This document shows positions 36,300 to 44,851 of a DNA stretch of 48,732 nucleotides, piece after piece. Both the position numbers and the translations under genes were made by a program. Where the stretch lies: contig JACRIJ010000053.1 in the NCBI GenBank assembly GCA_016220095.1, forward strand, positions 1 through 48,732. The letters run 5' to 3'. A model generated the notes under the pieces. That model saw nothing but the letters and a program-made list of their open reading frames with translations. It did no database searches and was not told where the DNA came from. Position 1 is the first letter of the stretch, and every line of letters begins with the position of its first letter. The DNA comes from Planctomycetota bacterium. GTDB lineage: Bacteria > Planctomycetota > MHYJ01 > JACQXL01 > JACRIJ01.

Positions 36300-37193
36300 T
36301 CAGCGCCTCCCCAGGCGTTTTGCCAGATATGTCGTCAGCACCACATCAAGGAGCTGGTTTGTCGTAACCTGCACGTAATCTATCTGCTGTTTCAGGCATC
36401 CGCGCCTGATAGTAGTCACAAAATCCTCAACCTCCGCCACATAAGCCTTCCTTAAAGACCGCGGGTCGGCAAGTATGTCAGGATAGCCTTCAAGTCCGAG
36501 GAACTTCGTCATATCCTTAAACGGAAATTCGGTTTCAAATTCGTCCATCACGTGAAAAACTATTACGTCGTTCTTATTATACCTGAAATGCTGGAGCCCG
36601 GCGAGTATCCTTTCGGGATTATCAAACAGGTCCGATATAAGAATAATCATTCCCCTTTTTTTAATCATGCCGGCGATTGAATGGAGCGTGGACTCCATAT
36701 TGGTTTTATTCACATTGCCGGCCTCGGCAAGCGTACTGACGATAGCCTTCATGTGCACCTGATTGGTGCGCGCCGGTACGACCTTGACGACGTCCTTGTC
36801 AAAGCAGAACATTCCCACGGCATCCTGCTGTTGAAGGGTAAGGTATGACAGGGAAGACGCGATATACGTGGCGTACTCGAACTTTGAAACCGGCCCGGAC
36901 TTGTATTTCATGGATTCGCTCGTATCAACGAGTATATACGAAGAAAGATTAGTTTCCTGTTCGTACTGTTTAAGGTACAAGCGGTCGGTCCTGCCGAACA
37001 CTTTCCAGTCAAGGTGTTTTATATCGTCACCGGGCGAATACTCGCGGTGTTCCGCGAATTCAACGCTATAGCCGTGGTATGGGCTCTTATGGAGGCCCCA
37101 GATGAAACCTTCCACGATCATGCGCGCCTTCAACTCAAGGTGGGATATTTTATTGAGTACTTTGGGATCCAAGTACTTTTGGTAGTTTTGCAT
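36300..37193 (-). CDS. DUF58 / VWA-like protein
   Basis: Cytoplasmic partner of the MoxR ATPase. The 297-aa protein has the DUF58 signature [20 protein letters not shown] followed by [19 protein letters not shown] (about 42-80) and a VWA-like fold with DTSES at 90-94. ATG 37193 is chosen; an in-frame TTG at 37202 is less likely. Its first 44 nt overlap the end of moxR in another frame, a strong sign of translational coupling. No membrane helix is present, unlike some DUF58 proteins. Confidence 0.92.
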   Translation of the reverse strand: MQNYQKYLDPKVLNKISHLELKARMIVEGFIWGLHKSPYHGYSVEFAEHREYSPGDDIKHLDWKVFGRTDRLYLKQYEQETNLSSYILVDTSESMKYKSGPVSKFEYATYIASSLSYLTLQQQDAVGMFCFDKDVVKVVPARTNQVHMKAIVSTLAEAGNVNKTNMESTLHSIAGMIKKRGMIILISDLFDNPERILAGLQHFRYNKNDVIVFHVMDEFETEFPFKDMTKFLGLEGYPDILADPRSLRKAYVAEVEDFVTTIRRGCLKQQIDYVQVTTNQLLDVVLTTYLAKRLGRR

Positions 37194-38235
37194 CTTTTTC
37201 AAGCTCGCTTTGCATACGCGGTGTTATGGCAATCAGTTTATCAATGATTTTATCCGTGGTAATACCTTCAGCCTCGGCGCTGAAATTGGTTATAATACGG
37301 TGCCTTAGCACGGGATGGGCTACGGCCTGGATATCTTCTATGGAGACATAAAAACGACCGTTAAGGATAGCACGGGCCTTGGCGCCGATAATAAGGTATT
37401 GAGATGCGCGCGGGCCTGCGCCCCAGGACACCCAATCCTTAATGAATTGCGGCACATCGCCCGCATGCACGCGGGTCTGCCTTGCGAGCGCCATGGCATA
37501 TTTAATGACGTGGTCGGCGATAGGCACGCGGCGGACGATATCCTGCAGGGACTGGATTTCCGCGCCGCTCAATACAGGCGCGAGTTTGATGTCAAATGAG
37601 GAAGTGGTCAGTTTCATAATTTCCAATTCTTCCTGCTCGGAGGGATATTCCACCATTATATTAAACATAAACCTGTCAAGCTGTGCTTCAGGCAGAGGAT
37701 ACGTACCTTCCTGTTCAATGGGATTCTGCGTAGCCAGCACGAAGAACGGCTGGTCAAGGGTATGTTTTTTACCGCCGATGGTAACCTGGATTTCCTGCAT
37801 GGCTTCAAGGAGAGCGGCCTGTGTTTTCGGCGGGGTCCTGTTGATTTCATCAGCGAGAATAACGTTGGCAAAGATAGGCCCTTTAATGAAAAACAACTGC
37901 CTTTTGCCGGTTGATATATCCTGCTGAATGACTTCGGTGCCGGTGATATCTGAAGGCATGAGGTCCGGGGTAAACTGGACGCGGTTGAATGAAAGGTCCA
38001 GGGTCTGGGACAAAGTGCGTATCATAAGAGTTTTAGCGAGGCCGGGAACGCCTACGAGAAGAGCATGCCCCCTGGAGAAGACGCAGATAAGCATTTCCTC
38101 AACGACCCTTTCCTGGCCCACGATAACCTTGCCGAATTCCGCCCTGATTTTGTCATAAGCGCCTTTCAGCTTATTCACCGCTTCCATATCGTTTCCGGAA
38201 ACGGCTTCGTTAACGGGTTTTACGTTTTCGTCCAT
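37150..38235 (-). CDS. MoxR family AAA+ ATPase
   Basis: Chaperone-like ATPase that acts on VWA-domain partners, several of which are encoded directly downstream. The 361-aa protein has Walker A GVPGLAKT (62-69), Walker B ILADEINR with Asp 129 and Glu 130, sensor-type [22 protein letters not shown] segment and the C-terminal lid domain. AGGAG lies 9 nt before the ATG. It heads an operon moxR, DUF58, BatA-like, VWA, radical SAM. A heptamer array (38312-38346) lies upstream and is oriented toward it. Confidence 0.95.
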   Translation of the reverse strand: MDENVKPVNEAVSGNDMEAVNKLKGAYDKIRAEFGKVIVGQERVVEEMLICVFSRGHALLVGVPGLAKTLMIRTLSQTLDLSFNRVQFTPDLMPSDITGTEVIQQDISTGKRQLFFIKGPIFANVILADEINRTPPKTQAALLEAMQEIQVTIGGKKHTLDQPFFVLATQNPIEQEGTYPLPEAQLDRFMFNIMVEYPSEQEELEIMKLTTSSFDIKLAPVLSGAEIQSLQDIVRRVPIADHVIKYAMALARQTRVHAGDVPQFIKDWVSWGAGPRASQYLIIGAKARAILNGRFYVSIEDIQAVAHPVLRHRIITNFSAEAEGITTDKIIDKLIAITPRMQSELEKDAKLPKVLGSQSTQ

Positions 38236-38311
38236 ACGATGATTCTCCTAAAATTTCAGCCATGATTATTGCTTAAGCTATTAGCTTTTCTTTATTCTAC
38301 AGCGTAACCGG

Positions 38312-38346
38312 AAAAATCTTATATCCTAAATCTTATATCTTACATC
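38312..38346 (-). repeat. Heptamer array, family B, five units
   Basis: Five 7-base units in register on the minus strand (GATGTAA, GATATAA, GATTTAG, GATATAA, GATTTTT). It is one of two family B arrays that are not at a gene 3' end; it lies about 80 nt upstream of moxR. Confidence 0.75.
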
Positions 38347-38399
38347 CAAATATAATATAAGGCCGGTTTTAAGTCAATAAAATTCAATACTAAAAATTC

Positions 38400-38428
38400 T
38401 TGACAGCACTCTTTTAAAAAAGTAAGAT
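38400..38428 (+). promoter_or_regulatory. Sigma70-type promoter for the HEAT-glgC-ktr operon
   Basis: A perfect -35 TTGACA (38400-38405) is followed after 17 nt by TAAGAT (38423-38428), which matches 4 of 6 consensus positions. The predicted start near 38435 gives a leader of about 110 nt. Confidence 0.65.
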
Positions 38429-38441
38429 ATTGCTGTTACAG

Positions 38442-38467
38442 GTTCAAGCGTTGTTCAATATTGAACA
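38442..38467 (+). promoter_or_regulatory. 16-bp palindrome and dispersed repeat in the operon leader
   Basis: TGTTCAATATTGAACA at 38452-38467 is a perfect palindrome just downstream of the predicted transcript start, a plausible operator position. It overlaps a 22-bp stretch (38442-38463) repeated at 22065-22086, where the palindrome is incomplete; this favours a repeat origin over a dedicated operator. Confidence 0.4.
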
Positions 38468-38547
38468 GCGTTAAACAATGCGGAGCCTCGCATCGTTATA
38501 CGTACGAAGCGTTAAATGGTTTGTATTAAAATTAGGAGAAAAAAGTG

Positions 38548-40878
38548 ATGAAAAGACTGTTACTCGCTGTATTTCTTTTTGCGCTTTTTATTACGCCTGC
38601 ATTTGCACAGGATTCGGACGAAGCGGAAATGAAACGCCTGTTCAGGGACGGCATTGAACAGTACAAGAATGGCAACCTTGAAAAGGCTTACGAACTCATA
38701 GAGGCCTCTTTGCGCAAGAATCCCGCGCCCGACCTGCTCCGCTATCTTACAGAGGAAATCGGTCCGGCGATTATGCTCAAGGGCCTTGCCGAAGAAGGCG
38801 ACCTTAAAAACACATTCGTGCGCATACTTGAACTTTCCAAAGGCGAAGCAAGGCGCCTTGAAGAATCTCCGGAAAAAGTACAGCAATACGTTTACCAGTT
38901 AGACACGCCCAACATGCTGACAGTCCAGCAGGTGGTAAACAGGCTTATCCTGACAGGAGAACCCGCGGTGCCCTTCCTGATAGCTGAGATCGGCAACGAA
39001 AAAAATGAGACCCTGCGCACCAACTGCATAATAGCGCTGAGCAAGATCGGCGCGGACTCCACCCTGCCGCTCGTGGAAGCCCTTAAAAGTTCAAATATGA
39101 TGATACGCAAAAACGCACTCATAATCCTCGCCACTATAAAAGACCCGCGTTCGGTGCCGGCCCTGAAAAAATTATTTGAAGACCCTCTGGAACCCGAAAT
39201 CATCAGCCAGATGGCCGCGGAAACCCTGATACAGGTAACCATGAAATCCCCCAATGACCTGCCGCCCGCCAAAGAGCTTTACCTTGATCTCGCGAGGCGC
39301 TATTACAGGAGCCACCAATCCCTGATGAAATTCTTTTATATAAGAAATGTCTTCTGGAAATGGTCCCAAAGCGAAGACAAGCTTACGTCGGTTGAAATGC
39401 CTTCTTTCTCGCTCAACGAAAAACTCGCCGAAGACGCCTGTTTTATGGCGCTGAAAATAGACCCGCAATACGAAGACGTCTGGCCGCTCCTGCTCAACGT
39501 TTATTATTCGGAATTCAATGAAATGAAGCTCGCGGTTGAGAACGCGAAAGTAAAAATGGCCACTGAGGACCTTTCAGAAGAAGAAAAGGAACAGCTTGAA
39601 AAACTCAACGGCCTTTACGAACAGCTCAAGCTGTCCATAATATCCATACTGACGTCAAACAAGAAATACATTTATGAGGCCCTTGATATGGCCTTAAACG
39701 ACGACGAACCTGTGATTGCCGTATCCATCATAGAAGCCCTGCGGGACTACGCAGAACCCGAAGACCTGCCCATGCCGGTTAACGGTTATAAGGACATTTT
39801 CGGCAAGCCATCCGCACTAACCGAACCCGATGCCGGCTTTGACAAAATCAAAAAGATGGGCACGCCGCTCATCAATGCCCTGCAGGACCTTGACAAGCGC
39901 ACGCGGTACGCCGCGGCGCAGACGCTGGTATATATGCAGCCGAGGGAAAAATTCATGTATTCCGACGAAGTCATTAACGTGCTTTCACAGGCAATTGAGG
40001 AAATCGGGATGAGAGCCGTGCTTGTAGGCACGGAAGTGATAGATTCGCGCAACGTGATAAAAAAGGAACTGCGCGCCATCAATTGCTACCCCGTTGAAGC
40101 CGGAAGCACTGCCGAAGTAATAATAAAGGCAAAGCAATTCCCGGTCTGCGACGCCATAATCCTGAGCTTTGAACTTGCACAGCAGGTTGTTTTCGTAGGC
40201 TCGGAAAAGACCATTGACGGGCAGGAAAAAATTGAACTCTCGCTCGTGGACAGCTTAAAACAGGATATCCGCACGAAAAACATACCCATGTTCATCGTAT
40301 GCAAACCCGAAGACACTATGGTAGCGGAAACTATTTACGGCAGTATGATCAATGCCTATATACCCCTTCCGGTTGACAGAAAAAATTTACAGCACGAGCT
40401 GAATAAGGCATTCACGGGCAACGAAGAGGATTCCAAGACTCGCGCGAACCTTCTCGCGAAAAAATCAGCCGAAGCCATAGCATCCATTGACCCTGAACGC
40501 ACGATATACCCGTACACTTTCACTTACGGCAGTCTTATCAAAGTCCTTGCCGACAGGCCGGACGACGTGCGCATACCGGCGGCGCGGGCGCTCGGCAACT
40601 TCGGCATGCTACAATCCACGGAGGCCCTGACGAAAATCCTGAACGACGCGGCCAATTCGCCGGAACTGCGGCTTGCCTGCTGTAACGCCCTCAGAGATAT
40701 ATTCAGGAAGAACCGCACCGCCGCCGAAAGTGAAACCTACAGGGCATTGAAAGACGCGTACCTTACGGGTCCCGAAGAATTACAGAAATCAGCAGCCTCA
40801 GCCCTTCATTTCTCAAGCCTTACCGCCCATCAAAGGCTGGAGCTGATGGAAAGCAAACGTACAATAAAAGTAGATTAA
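38548..40878 (+). CDS. Exported HEAT-repeat protein with a pseudo-receiver domain
   Basis: Function unknown. The 776-aa protein has a clear signal peptide cleaved after AFA (residues 18-20). A helical N-terminal part follows, then HEAT/PBS-type repeats (about 125-235: AVPFLIAEIGNEKNETLRTN and similar), a long helical segment, and a stretch at about 487-617 with the alpha/beta pattern of a response-regulator receiver. That domain lacks the acidic pocket, the phospho-acceptor Asp (ILSFELA instead of LLDxxMP) and the Lys of the KP motif (IPLPVD), so it cannot be phosphorylated in the usual way. More HEAT repeats close the protein (about 665-760). AGGAG is 9 nt before ATG 38548; a GTG directly before it is ignored. 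Its TAA overlaps the glgC ATG (TAATG). Confidence 0.88.
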   Translation: MKRLLLAVFLFALFITPAFAQDSDEAEMKRLFRDGIEQYKNGNLEKAYELIEASLRKNPAPDLLRYLTEEIGPAIMLKGLAEEGDLKNTFVRILELSKGEARRLEESPEKVQQYVYQLDTPNMLTVQQVVNRLILTGEPAVPFLIAEIGNEKNETLRTNCIIALSKIGADSTLPLVEALKSSNMMIRKNALIILATIKDPRSVPALKKLFEDPLEPEIISQMAAETLIQVTMKSPNDLPPAKELYLDLARRYYRSHQSLMKFFYIRNVFWKWSQSEDKLTSVEMPSFSLNEKLAEDACFMALKIDPQYEDVWPLLLNVYYSEFNEMKLAVENAKVKMATEDLSEEEKEQLEKLNGLYEQLKLSIISILTSNKKYIYEALDMALNDDEPVIAVSIIEALRDYAEPEDLPMPVNGYKDIFGKPSALTEPDAGFDKIKKMGTPLINALQDLDKRTRYAAAQTLVYMQPREKFMYSDEVINVLSQAIEEIGMRAVLVGTEVIDSRNVIKKELRAINCYPVEAGSTAEVIIKAKQFPVCDAIILSFELAQQVVFVGSEKTIDGQEKIELSLVDSLKQDIRTKNIPMFIVCKPEDTMVAETIYGSMINAYIPLPVDRKNLQHELNKAFTGNEEDSKTRANLLAKKSAEAIASIDPERTIYPYTFTYGSLIKVLADRPDDVRIPAARALGNFGMLQSTEALTKILNDAANSPELRLACCNALRDIFRKNRTAAESETYRALKDAYLTGPEELQKSAASALHFSSLTAHQRLELMESKRTIKVD

Positions 40879-42113
40879 TGAATCCAAACCTGAAAAACGT
40901 CCTTGCGATAGTGCTTGCCGGTGGCAAGGGGGAACGGCTTGACCCTCTGACAAAGCACCGCACCAAACCTGCCGTGCCATTCGGCGGCATCTACAGAATC
41001 ATTGACTTCACGCTGAGCAATTGCATCAATTCAAATATCCGCAAGACATTTGTCCTGATACAATACAAGTGTTTCTCCCTCAACAGGCACCTCAGGGACG
41101 GATGGAATTTTCTGAGCAGCCGGCTCGGCGAATTCATTGAACCCATACCGCCCCAGCAGAGAATCGGAACCGACTGGTACAAAGGCACCGCGGATTCCAT
41201 ATTCCAGAACCTCTATACGATTGAAAGGGAAAACCCCAAATACGTCGTCATACTCGCCGGCGACCACGTATATAAAATGGACTACAGGAACCTTCTGAGA
41301 TACCATATTGAAAAAAGCGCCGACGTCACGGTCGGCATCATAGAAGTGCCCGTGCAGACGGCAAGCAATTACGGCATTGTCGCCACGGACGCCTCGGGAC
41401 GAATAAACGATTTCCAGGAAAAACCGCATAATCCTTTCGCCATGCCCGGCAAACCCGGTTCGGCCTTCGCATCCATGGGCATATACGTATTCAGTTCCGA
41501 AACGCTTTACAAGGTGCTTGCGGAAGACGCGGCCAATGAAAACAGCTCGCACGATTTCGGCAAAAACATCCTGCCCAAGATATGCCGCACCCACAAGGTT
41601 TACGGCTACAATTTCTGCGACGAGCAGAAAAAAATGCCGCGCTACTGGCGAGATGTGGGAAACATTGATTCGTATTTCATGGCAAATATGGACCTCGTGG
41701 CAGTATCGCCGGTATTCAACCTTTACGACCAGGATTGGCCTATATACACGGCGCAAACGCTCGCGCCGCCGCCAAAATTCGTTTTCGCCCAGGAAATACC
41801 CGGCGGACGCCTCGGGATTGCGCTGGATTCGCTGATATCAAACGGCTGTATCATCAGCGGCGGCAGGGTGCAGAATTCCGTGCTGTCGCCCAACGTGCGC
41901 ATCAACAGCTACGCCCATGTTTGCGAATCCATAATATATGAAGGCGTAAACATAGGCCGATACGCGAAAATCAAACGCGCAATCATTGACAAGGACGTGG
42001 AAATACCGGAAGGAGTGGAAATCGGATACGACATTGAAGAAGACAGAAAAAGATTCTACGTCACGGATTCGCACATTGTGGTAATCTCAAAAGGTGAAAT
42101 TGTCAAAGGTTAG
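40878..42113 (+). CDS. glgC: Glucose-1-phosphate adenylyltransferase
   Basis: Makes ADP-glucose from glucose-1-phosphate and ATP, the committed step of glycogen synthesis; cytoplasmic. The 411-aa protein has normal length. It shows the nucleotidyltransferase signature LAGGKGERLDPLTKHRTKPA with the following FGGIYRIIDFTLSNCINS, the WYKGTADS segment, the catalytic-site ILAGDHVYKMDY region, the EKP segment and a C-terminal left-handed beta-helix (GRVQNSVLSPNVRI, NIGRYAKIKRAIID). The ATG overlaps the stop of the HEAT gene and the next gene starts 3 nt later. No other glycogen genes lie in the window; the pairing with potassium uptake genes is unusual. Confidence 0.96.
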   Translation: MNPNLKNVLAIVLAGGKGERLDPLTKHRTKPAVPFGGIYRIIDFTLSNCINSNIRKTFVLIQYKCFSLNRHLRDGWNFLSSRLGEFIEPIPPQQRIGTDWYKGTADSIFQNLYTIERENPKYVVILAGDHVYKMDYRNLLRYHIEKSADVTVGIIEVPVQTASNYGIVATDASGRINDFQEKPHNPFAMPGKPGSAFASMGIYVFSSETLYKVLAEDAANENSSHDFGKNILPKICRTHKVYGYNFCDEQKKMPRYWRDVGNIDSYFMANMDLVAVSPVFNLYDQDWPIYTAQTLAPPPKFVFAQEIPGGRLGIALDSLISNGCIISGGRVQNSVLSPNVRINSYAHVCESIIYEGVNIGRYAKIKRAIIDKDVEIPEGVEIGYDIEEDRKRFYVTDSHIVVISKGEIVKG

Positions 42114-42116
42114 ACT

Positions 42117-43943
42117 ATGGCCGAACAGAATTCAGGACTGGCTTTCATGCCGCCGCCAAACGCCTCAAGAAACCGGCGGGAAAAGATGCTCTCCTTTCTG
42201 AGATGGCTTAACGTGCCGATTGTCTCTCTGGCCATGCTTTCCTTTGTTGTGGAATACGGGCTGGTCATTTCCGACGCCACCAGAAAAATCGTATGGCTTA
42301 TCATCGGGCTTATAGCGATATATTTCGTGCTTGAACTCGGCGTCACCCTGCTGTTCACATCCGACAGAAAACAGAACCTGAAAGGAAATTGGCTTCCGAT
42401 ACTTATTACCGCGCTTTTCATGGTTACCGGTTTTATAGTGCCTTTCGCCTTACACGGCAGTTTTGTAACGGAAAAAGCGCATTATACGGCGCTGATAGAA
42501 ATATTTGTCTTCCTGATATGCGCGCTGAAAATATTCAAGACGCACAAGGACATCTCGCTTCTTAACATAAAGCCCGCCCAGATGTTCGTCCTGAGTTTTG
42601 CCCTGATAATACTTGCGGGCGCCGTGCTATTGTGCCTGCCGAAGTCCTCGGCGCCGGGCAAACCGATTTCCACCATAGACGCCCTTTTCATCGCGACCAG
42701 CGCAACCTGCGTAACAGGCCTTTCCACGCTCAGCATAGGCTCGGGATTTTCAAACCTCGGTCACTTCATCATACTGTTCCTCATACAGATAGGCGGCCTG
42801 GGCATAATGACGTTCGCGGCATTCTTCAGCATAGCGCTCGGAAAGTCCATATCCATCAAGGAACGCGTTGTAATGAAAGACCTGCTCAATTACGAAACCC
42901 TCGGCGAAATTGGAAAAATAGTCATTTACATACTCTTCATTACTTTTGCGATTGAATTTGTCGGCGCGATATTCCTCCTTGACGTCTGGCCTGAAAGCGC
43001 GGCGCCTACCGCGCTGGTGAAAATAAAGTTCAGCATATTCCATTCGGTATCGGCATTTTGCAACGCGGGCCTCACTCTTCTTGACAATAATCTTGAAAAC
43101 TATCCCGGACACCTCAAGGTTAATTTCGTAATAACACTGCTCATCATAGCGGGCGGACTCGGCTTTACGGTGCTGTTTAACCTCGTTACTTTCAGGGTAT
43201 CCACGCTGAGGTTCCTGCAGAAATTCAAGTTTTTCCAGAAATACACCCGGCATACGACGCCGTCTCGCCTGACTTTGCAGACTAAAATAGTATTAATCAC
43301 ATCGCTGACGCTTATTCTGCTTGGGACGGTTTTCCTGCTTCTCTTTGAATACAAAAACCCTGCGACTATAGCGTCTAAGAATTTCGGCGAAAAAACCCTT
43401 GTATCATATTTCAGCTCCGTAACTACCAGAACTGCCGGGTTTGACACGGTCAATACCGGGTTTTTCACCAATCCGTCGCTCCTTCTAATGATGTTCCTTA
43501 TGTTCATAGGCGCTTCGCCGGGCTCAACCGGCGGCGGCATCAAGACCTGCACGTTTGTCATCCTGCTTATGACCATAAGGTCCTTCTGCCTTGGAAAAAA
43601 CAACGTAGAAATGTACAAAAGGACACTGCCTAAGAGACTGATTGAAAGCGCTATTGTTATATTCGCCATGTCAATACTGTTAATCTTTACTTTTTCGCTT
43701 ATTTTAACTATACTTGAACCCGCGATACCGTTTGAAAAACTGCTTTTTGAAGTCATAAGCGCTTTCGGCACGGTCGGGCTTTCAACGGGAATAACCGCGT
43801 CGCTCTCCACCGCAAGTAAAATAATAATAATCGTCACCATGTTCATAGGCAGGGTCGGGCCGCTTACGTTGATGCTCGCAATGGCGCAGGAAGAAACCCA
43901 GACGGCCTACGAATACCCGAATGAAAACGTAATGGTAGGATAA
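42117..43943 (+). CDS. TrkH/KtrB-type potassium channel subunit
   Basis: Inner-membrane ion-translocating subunit for potassium uptake. The 608-aa protein carries four pore loops with filter glycines: TCVTGLST, AFCNAGLT, TTRTAGFD and AFGTVGLSTG. An N-terminal extension of about 150 residues with four extra membrane helices precedes the core, making it longer than ordinary KtrB (about 450 aa). It lies 3 nt after glgC and upstream of the RCK subunit, so the two form the complete system. A heptamer array begins at its TAA stop. Confidence 0.94.
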   Translation: MAEQNSGLAFMPPPNASRNRREKMLSFLRWLNVPIVSLAMLSFVVEYGLVISDATRKIVWLIIGLIAIYFVLELGVTLLFTSDRKQNLKGNWLPILITALFMVTGFIVPFALHGSFVTEKAHYTALIEIFVFLICALKIFKTHKDISLLNIKPAQMFVLSFALIILAGAVLLCLPKSSAPGKPISTIDALFIATSATCVTGLSTLSIGSGFSNLGHFIILFLIQIGGLGIMTFAAFFSIALGKSISIKERVVMKDLLNYETLGEIGKIVIYILFITFAIEFVGAIFLLDVWPESAAPTALVKIKFSIFHSVSAFCNAGLTLLDNNLENYPGHLKVNFVITLLIIAGGLGFTVLFNLVTFRVSTLRFLQKFKFFQKYTRHTTPSRLTLQTKIVLITSLTLILLGTVFLLLFEYKNPATIASKNFGEKTLVSYFSSVTTRTAGFDTVNTGFFTNPSLLLMMFLMFIGASPGSTGGGIKTCTFVILLMTIRSFCLGKNNVEMYKRTLPKRLIESAIVIFAMSILLIFTFSLILTILEPAIPFEKLLFEVISAFGTVGLSTGITASLSTASKIIIIVTMFIGRVGPLTLMLAMAQEETQTAYEYPNENVMVG

Positions 43944-43969
43944 TCTGAGATTTGAGATCTGAGATCCGG
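43942..43969 (+). repeat. Heptamer array, family B, at the ktrB-like stop
   Basis: Four 7-base units in register (AATCTGA, GATTTGA, GATCTGA, GATCCGG). The first shares two bases with the TAA stop of the potassium channel gene. Same orientation as the gene. Confidence 0.7.
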
Positions 43970-44009
43970 AATTGATGATGCAGGATTTAACGGAACCGGA
44001 GGAAACAAT

Positions 44010-44693
44010 ATGAAATACGCTGTAATAGGCCTTGGAAAATTCGGAACTACGCTGGCAAAGGCGCTCGCACGGGGCGGCGCCGAAGTCGTGGCCGTGGATA
44101 ACAATCTTGACCTTGTTGACGAGGCCAAGGATGAGGTAACGCTCGCGGTCAAACTTGACGCCACGGATGAAAAGGAACTCCTCGCACAGGGCATCCATAA
44201 GGTTGACGTGGCTATCGTAAGCATAGGAGAAAATTTTGAAGCCAACCAGCTCGCCACCGTCATACTCAAGAAACTCGGCGTAAAAAAGGTCATTACGCGC
44301 GCCACAAGCACCGTAAGGTCAAAAATACTCGCGCTCATAGGAGCTGACGAGGTGATATCCCCCGAAGAAGAAACGGCCATGAGGCTCGCCCAGCGCCTGC
44401 TCGTGCCGAACATAGTTGATTATCTGGAACTTTCGGAAGGATACAGCGTTGTGGAATTGAAGGCCCCGGAAAAATTCCACGGCAAGACTATTAAGGAACT
44501 GGACATACGCAACAAATATGACATCAATCTCATCGCGATAAAAAGGATACTTCCCGTTGGAAAACCGTCTGAAGGAAAAACCAAGATTGTGCTCAATGCC
44601 GTGCCGCGGCCTAATGACGTCATTGAACCCAGCGATATCCTTATCGTAGTAGGCGATGACAAGAGCATAGAGGAATTGCTGAGGGAGGAGTAA
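44010..44693 (+). CDS. RCK (TrkA/KtrA-type) potassium uptake regulator
   Basis: Cytoplasmic nucleotide-binding subunit that gates the adjacent KtrB/TrkH-like channel. The 227-aa protein has an N-terminal Rossmann domain opening GLGKFGTTLAKALARGG with the acidic residue after the second strand (VAVDNN), and a C-terminal TrkA_C domain (about 140-225). GGAGG at 43998-44002 lies 7 nt before the ATG. The 66-nt gap to the channel gene contains a family B array; a family D array starts 2 nt after its stop. Confidence 0.95.
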   Translation: MKYAVIGLGKFGTTLAKALARGGAEVVAVDNNLDLVDEAKDEVTLAVKLDATDEKELLAQGIHKVDVAIVSIGENFEANQLATVILKKLGVKKVITRATSTVRSKILALIGADEVISPEEETAMRLAQRLLVPNIVDYLELSEGYSVVELKAPEKFHGKTIKELDIRNKYDINLIAIKRILPVGKPSEGKTKIVLNAVPRPNDVIEPSDILIVVGDDKSIEELLREE

Positions 44694-44695
44694 GC

Positions 44696-44744
44696 TGATT
44701 TAATGACTTAGTGATTATATGACTTGATGATTTCACGATTACGC
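44696..44744 (+). repeat. Heptamer array, family D
   Basis: 7-base units TGATTTA, ATGACTT, AGTGATT, ATATGAC, TTGATGA, then a degenerate end with CACGATTACGCG. Unit by unit it aligns with the array at 20974-21022, with the first and fifth units identical. Starts 2 nt after the RCK stop codon. Confidence 0.75.
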
Positions 44745-44752
44745 GTTTATAC

Positions 44753-44848
44753 GTCAATCGGCCCGTCCTTCATTCTCCATTTTTCATTTTTCATCCTTCG
44801 TCAATCGGCCCGGTCTTCATTCTTCATTTTTCATTCTTCATCCTTCGT
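44753..44848 (-). repeat. Tandem 47-bp duplication containing family H heptamers
   Basis: Two copies of a 47-bp unit (starting GTCAATCGGCCCG at 44753 and at 44800). Each contains four or five 7-base units with plus-strand consensus TCATTTT/TCATTCT. The second array ends at 44851, directly against the 3' CCA of selC. Confidence 0.8.
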
Positions 44849-44851
44849 ATA

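Larger units (their letters stand above)
38236..38547. other. Divergent promoter region
   Basis: The 312-nt gap between moxR (minus) and the HEAT-repeat gene (plus). It contains a family B heptamer array, a strong plus-strand promoter (38400-38428), a 22-bp repeat shared with 22065-22086, and a 16-bp perfect palindrome. No promoter for moxR stands out. Confidence 0.65.
44694..44851. other. Convergent gap between the RCK gene and selC
   Basis: All of this 158-nt stretch is short-period repeat: a family D array next to the RCK gene and two tandem 47-bp units carrying family H arrays next to selC. No terminator hairpin is visible for either gene. Confidence 0.65.
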
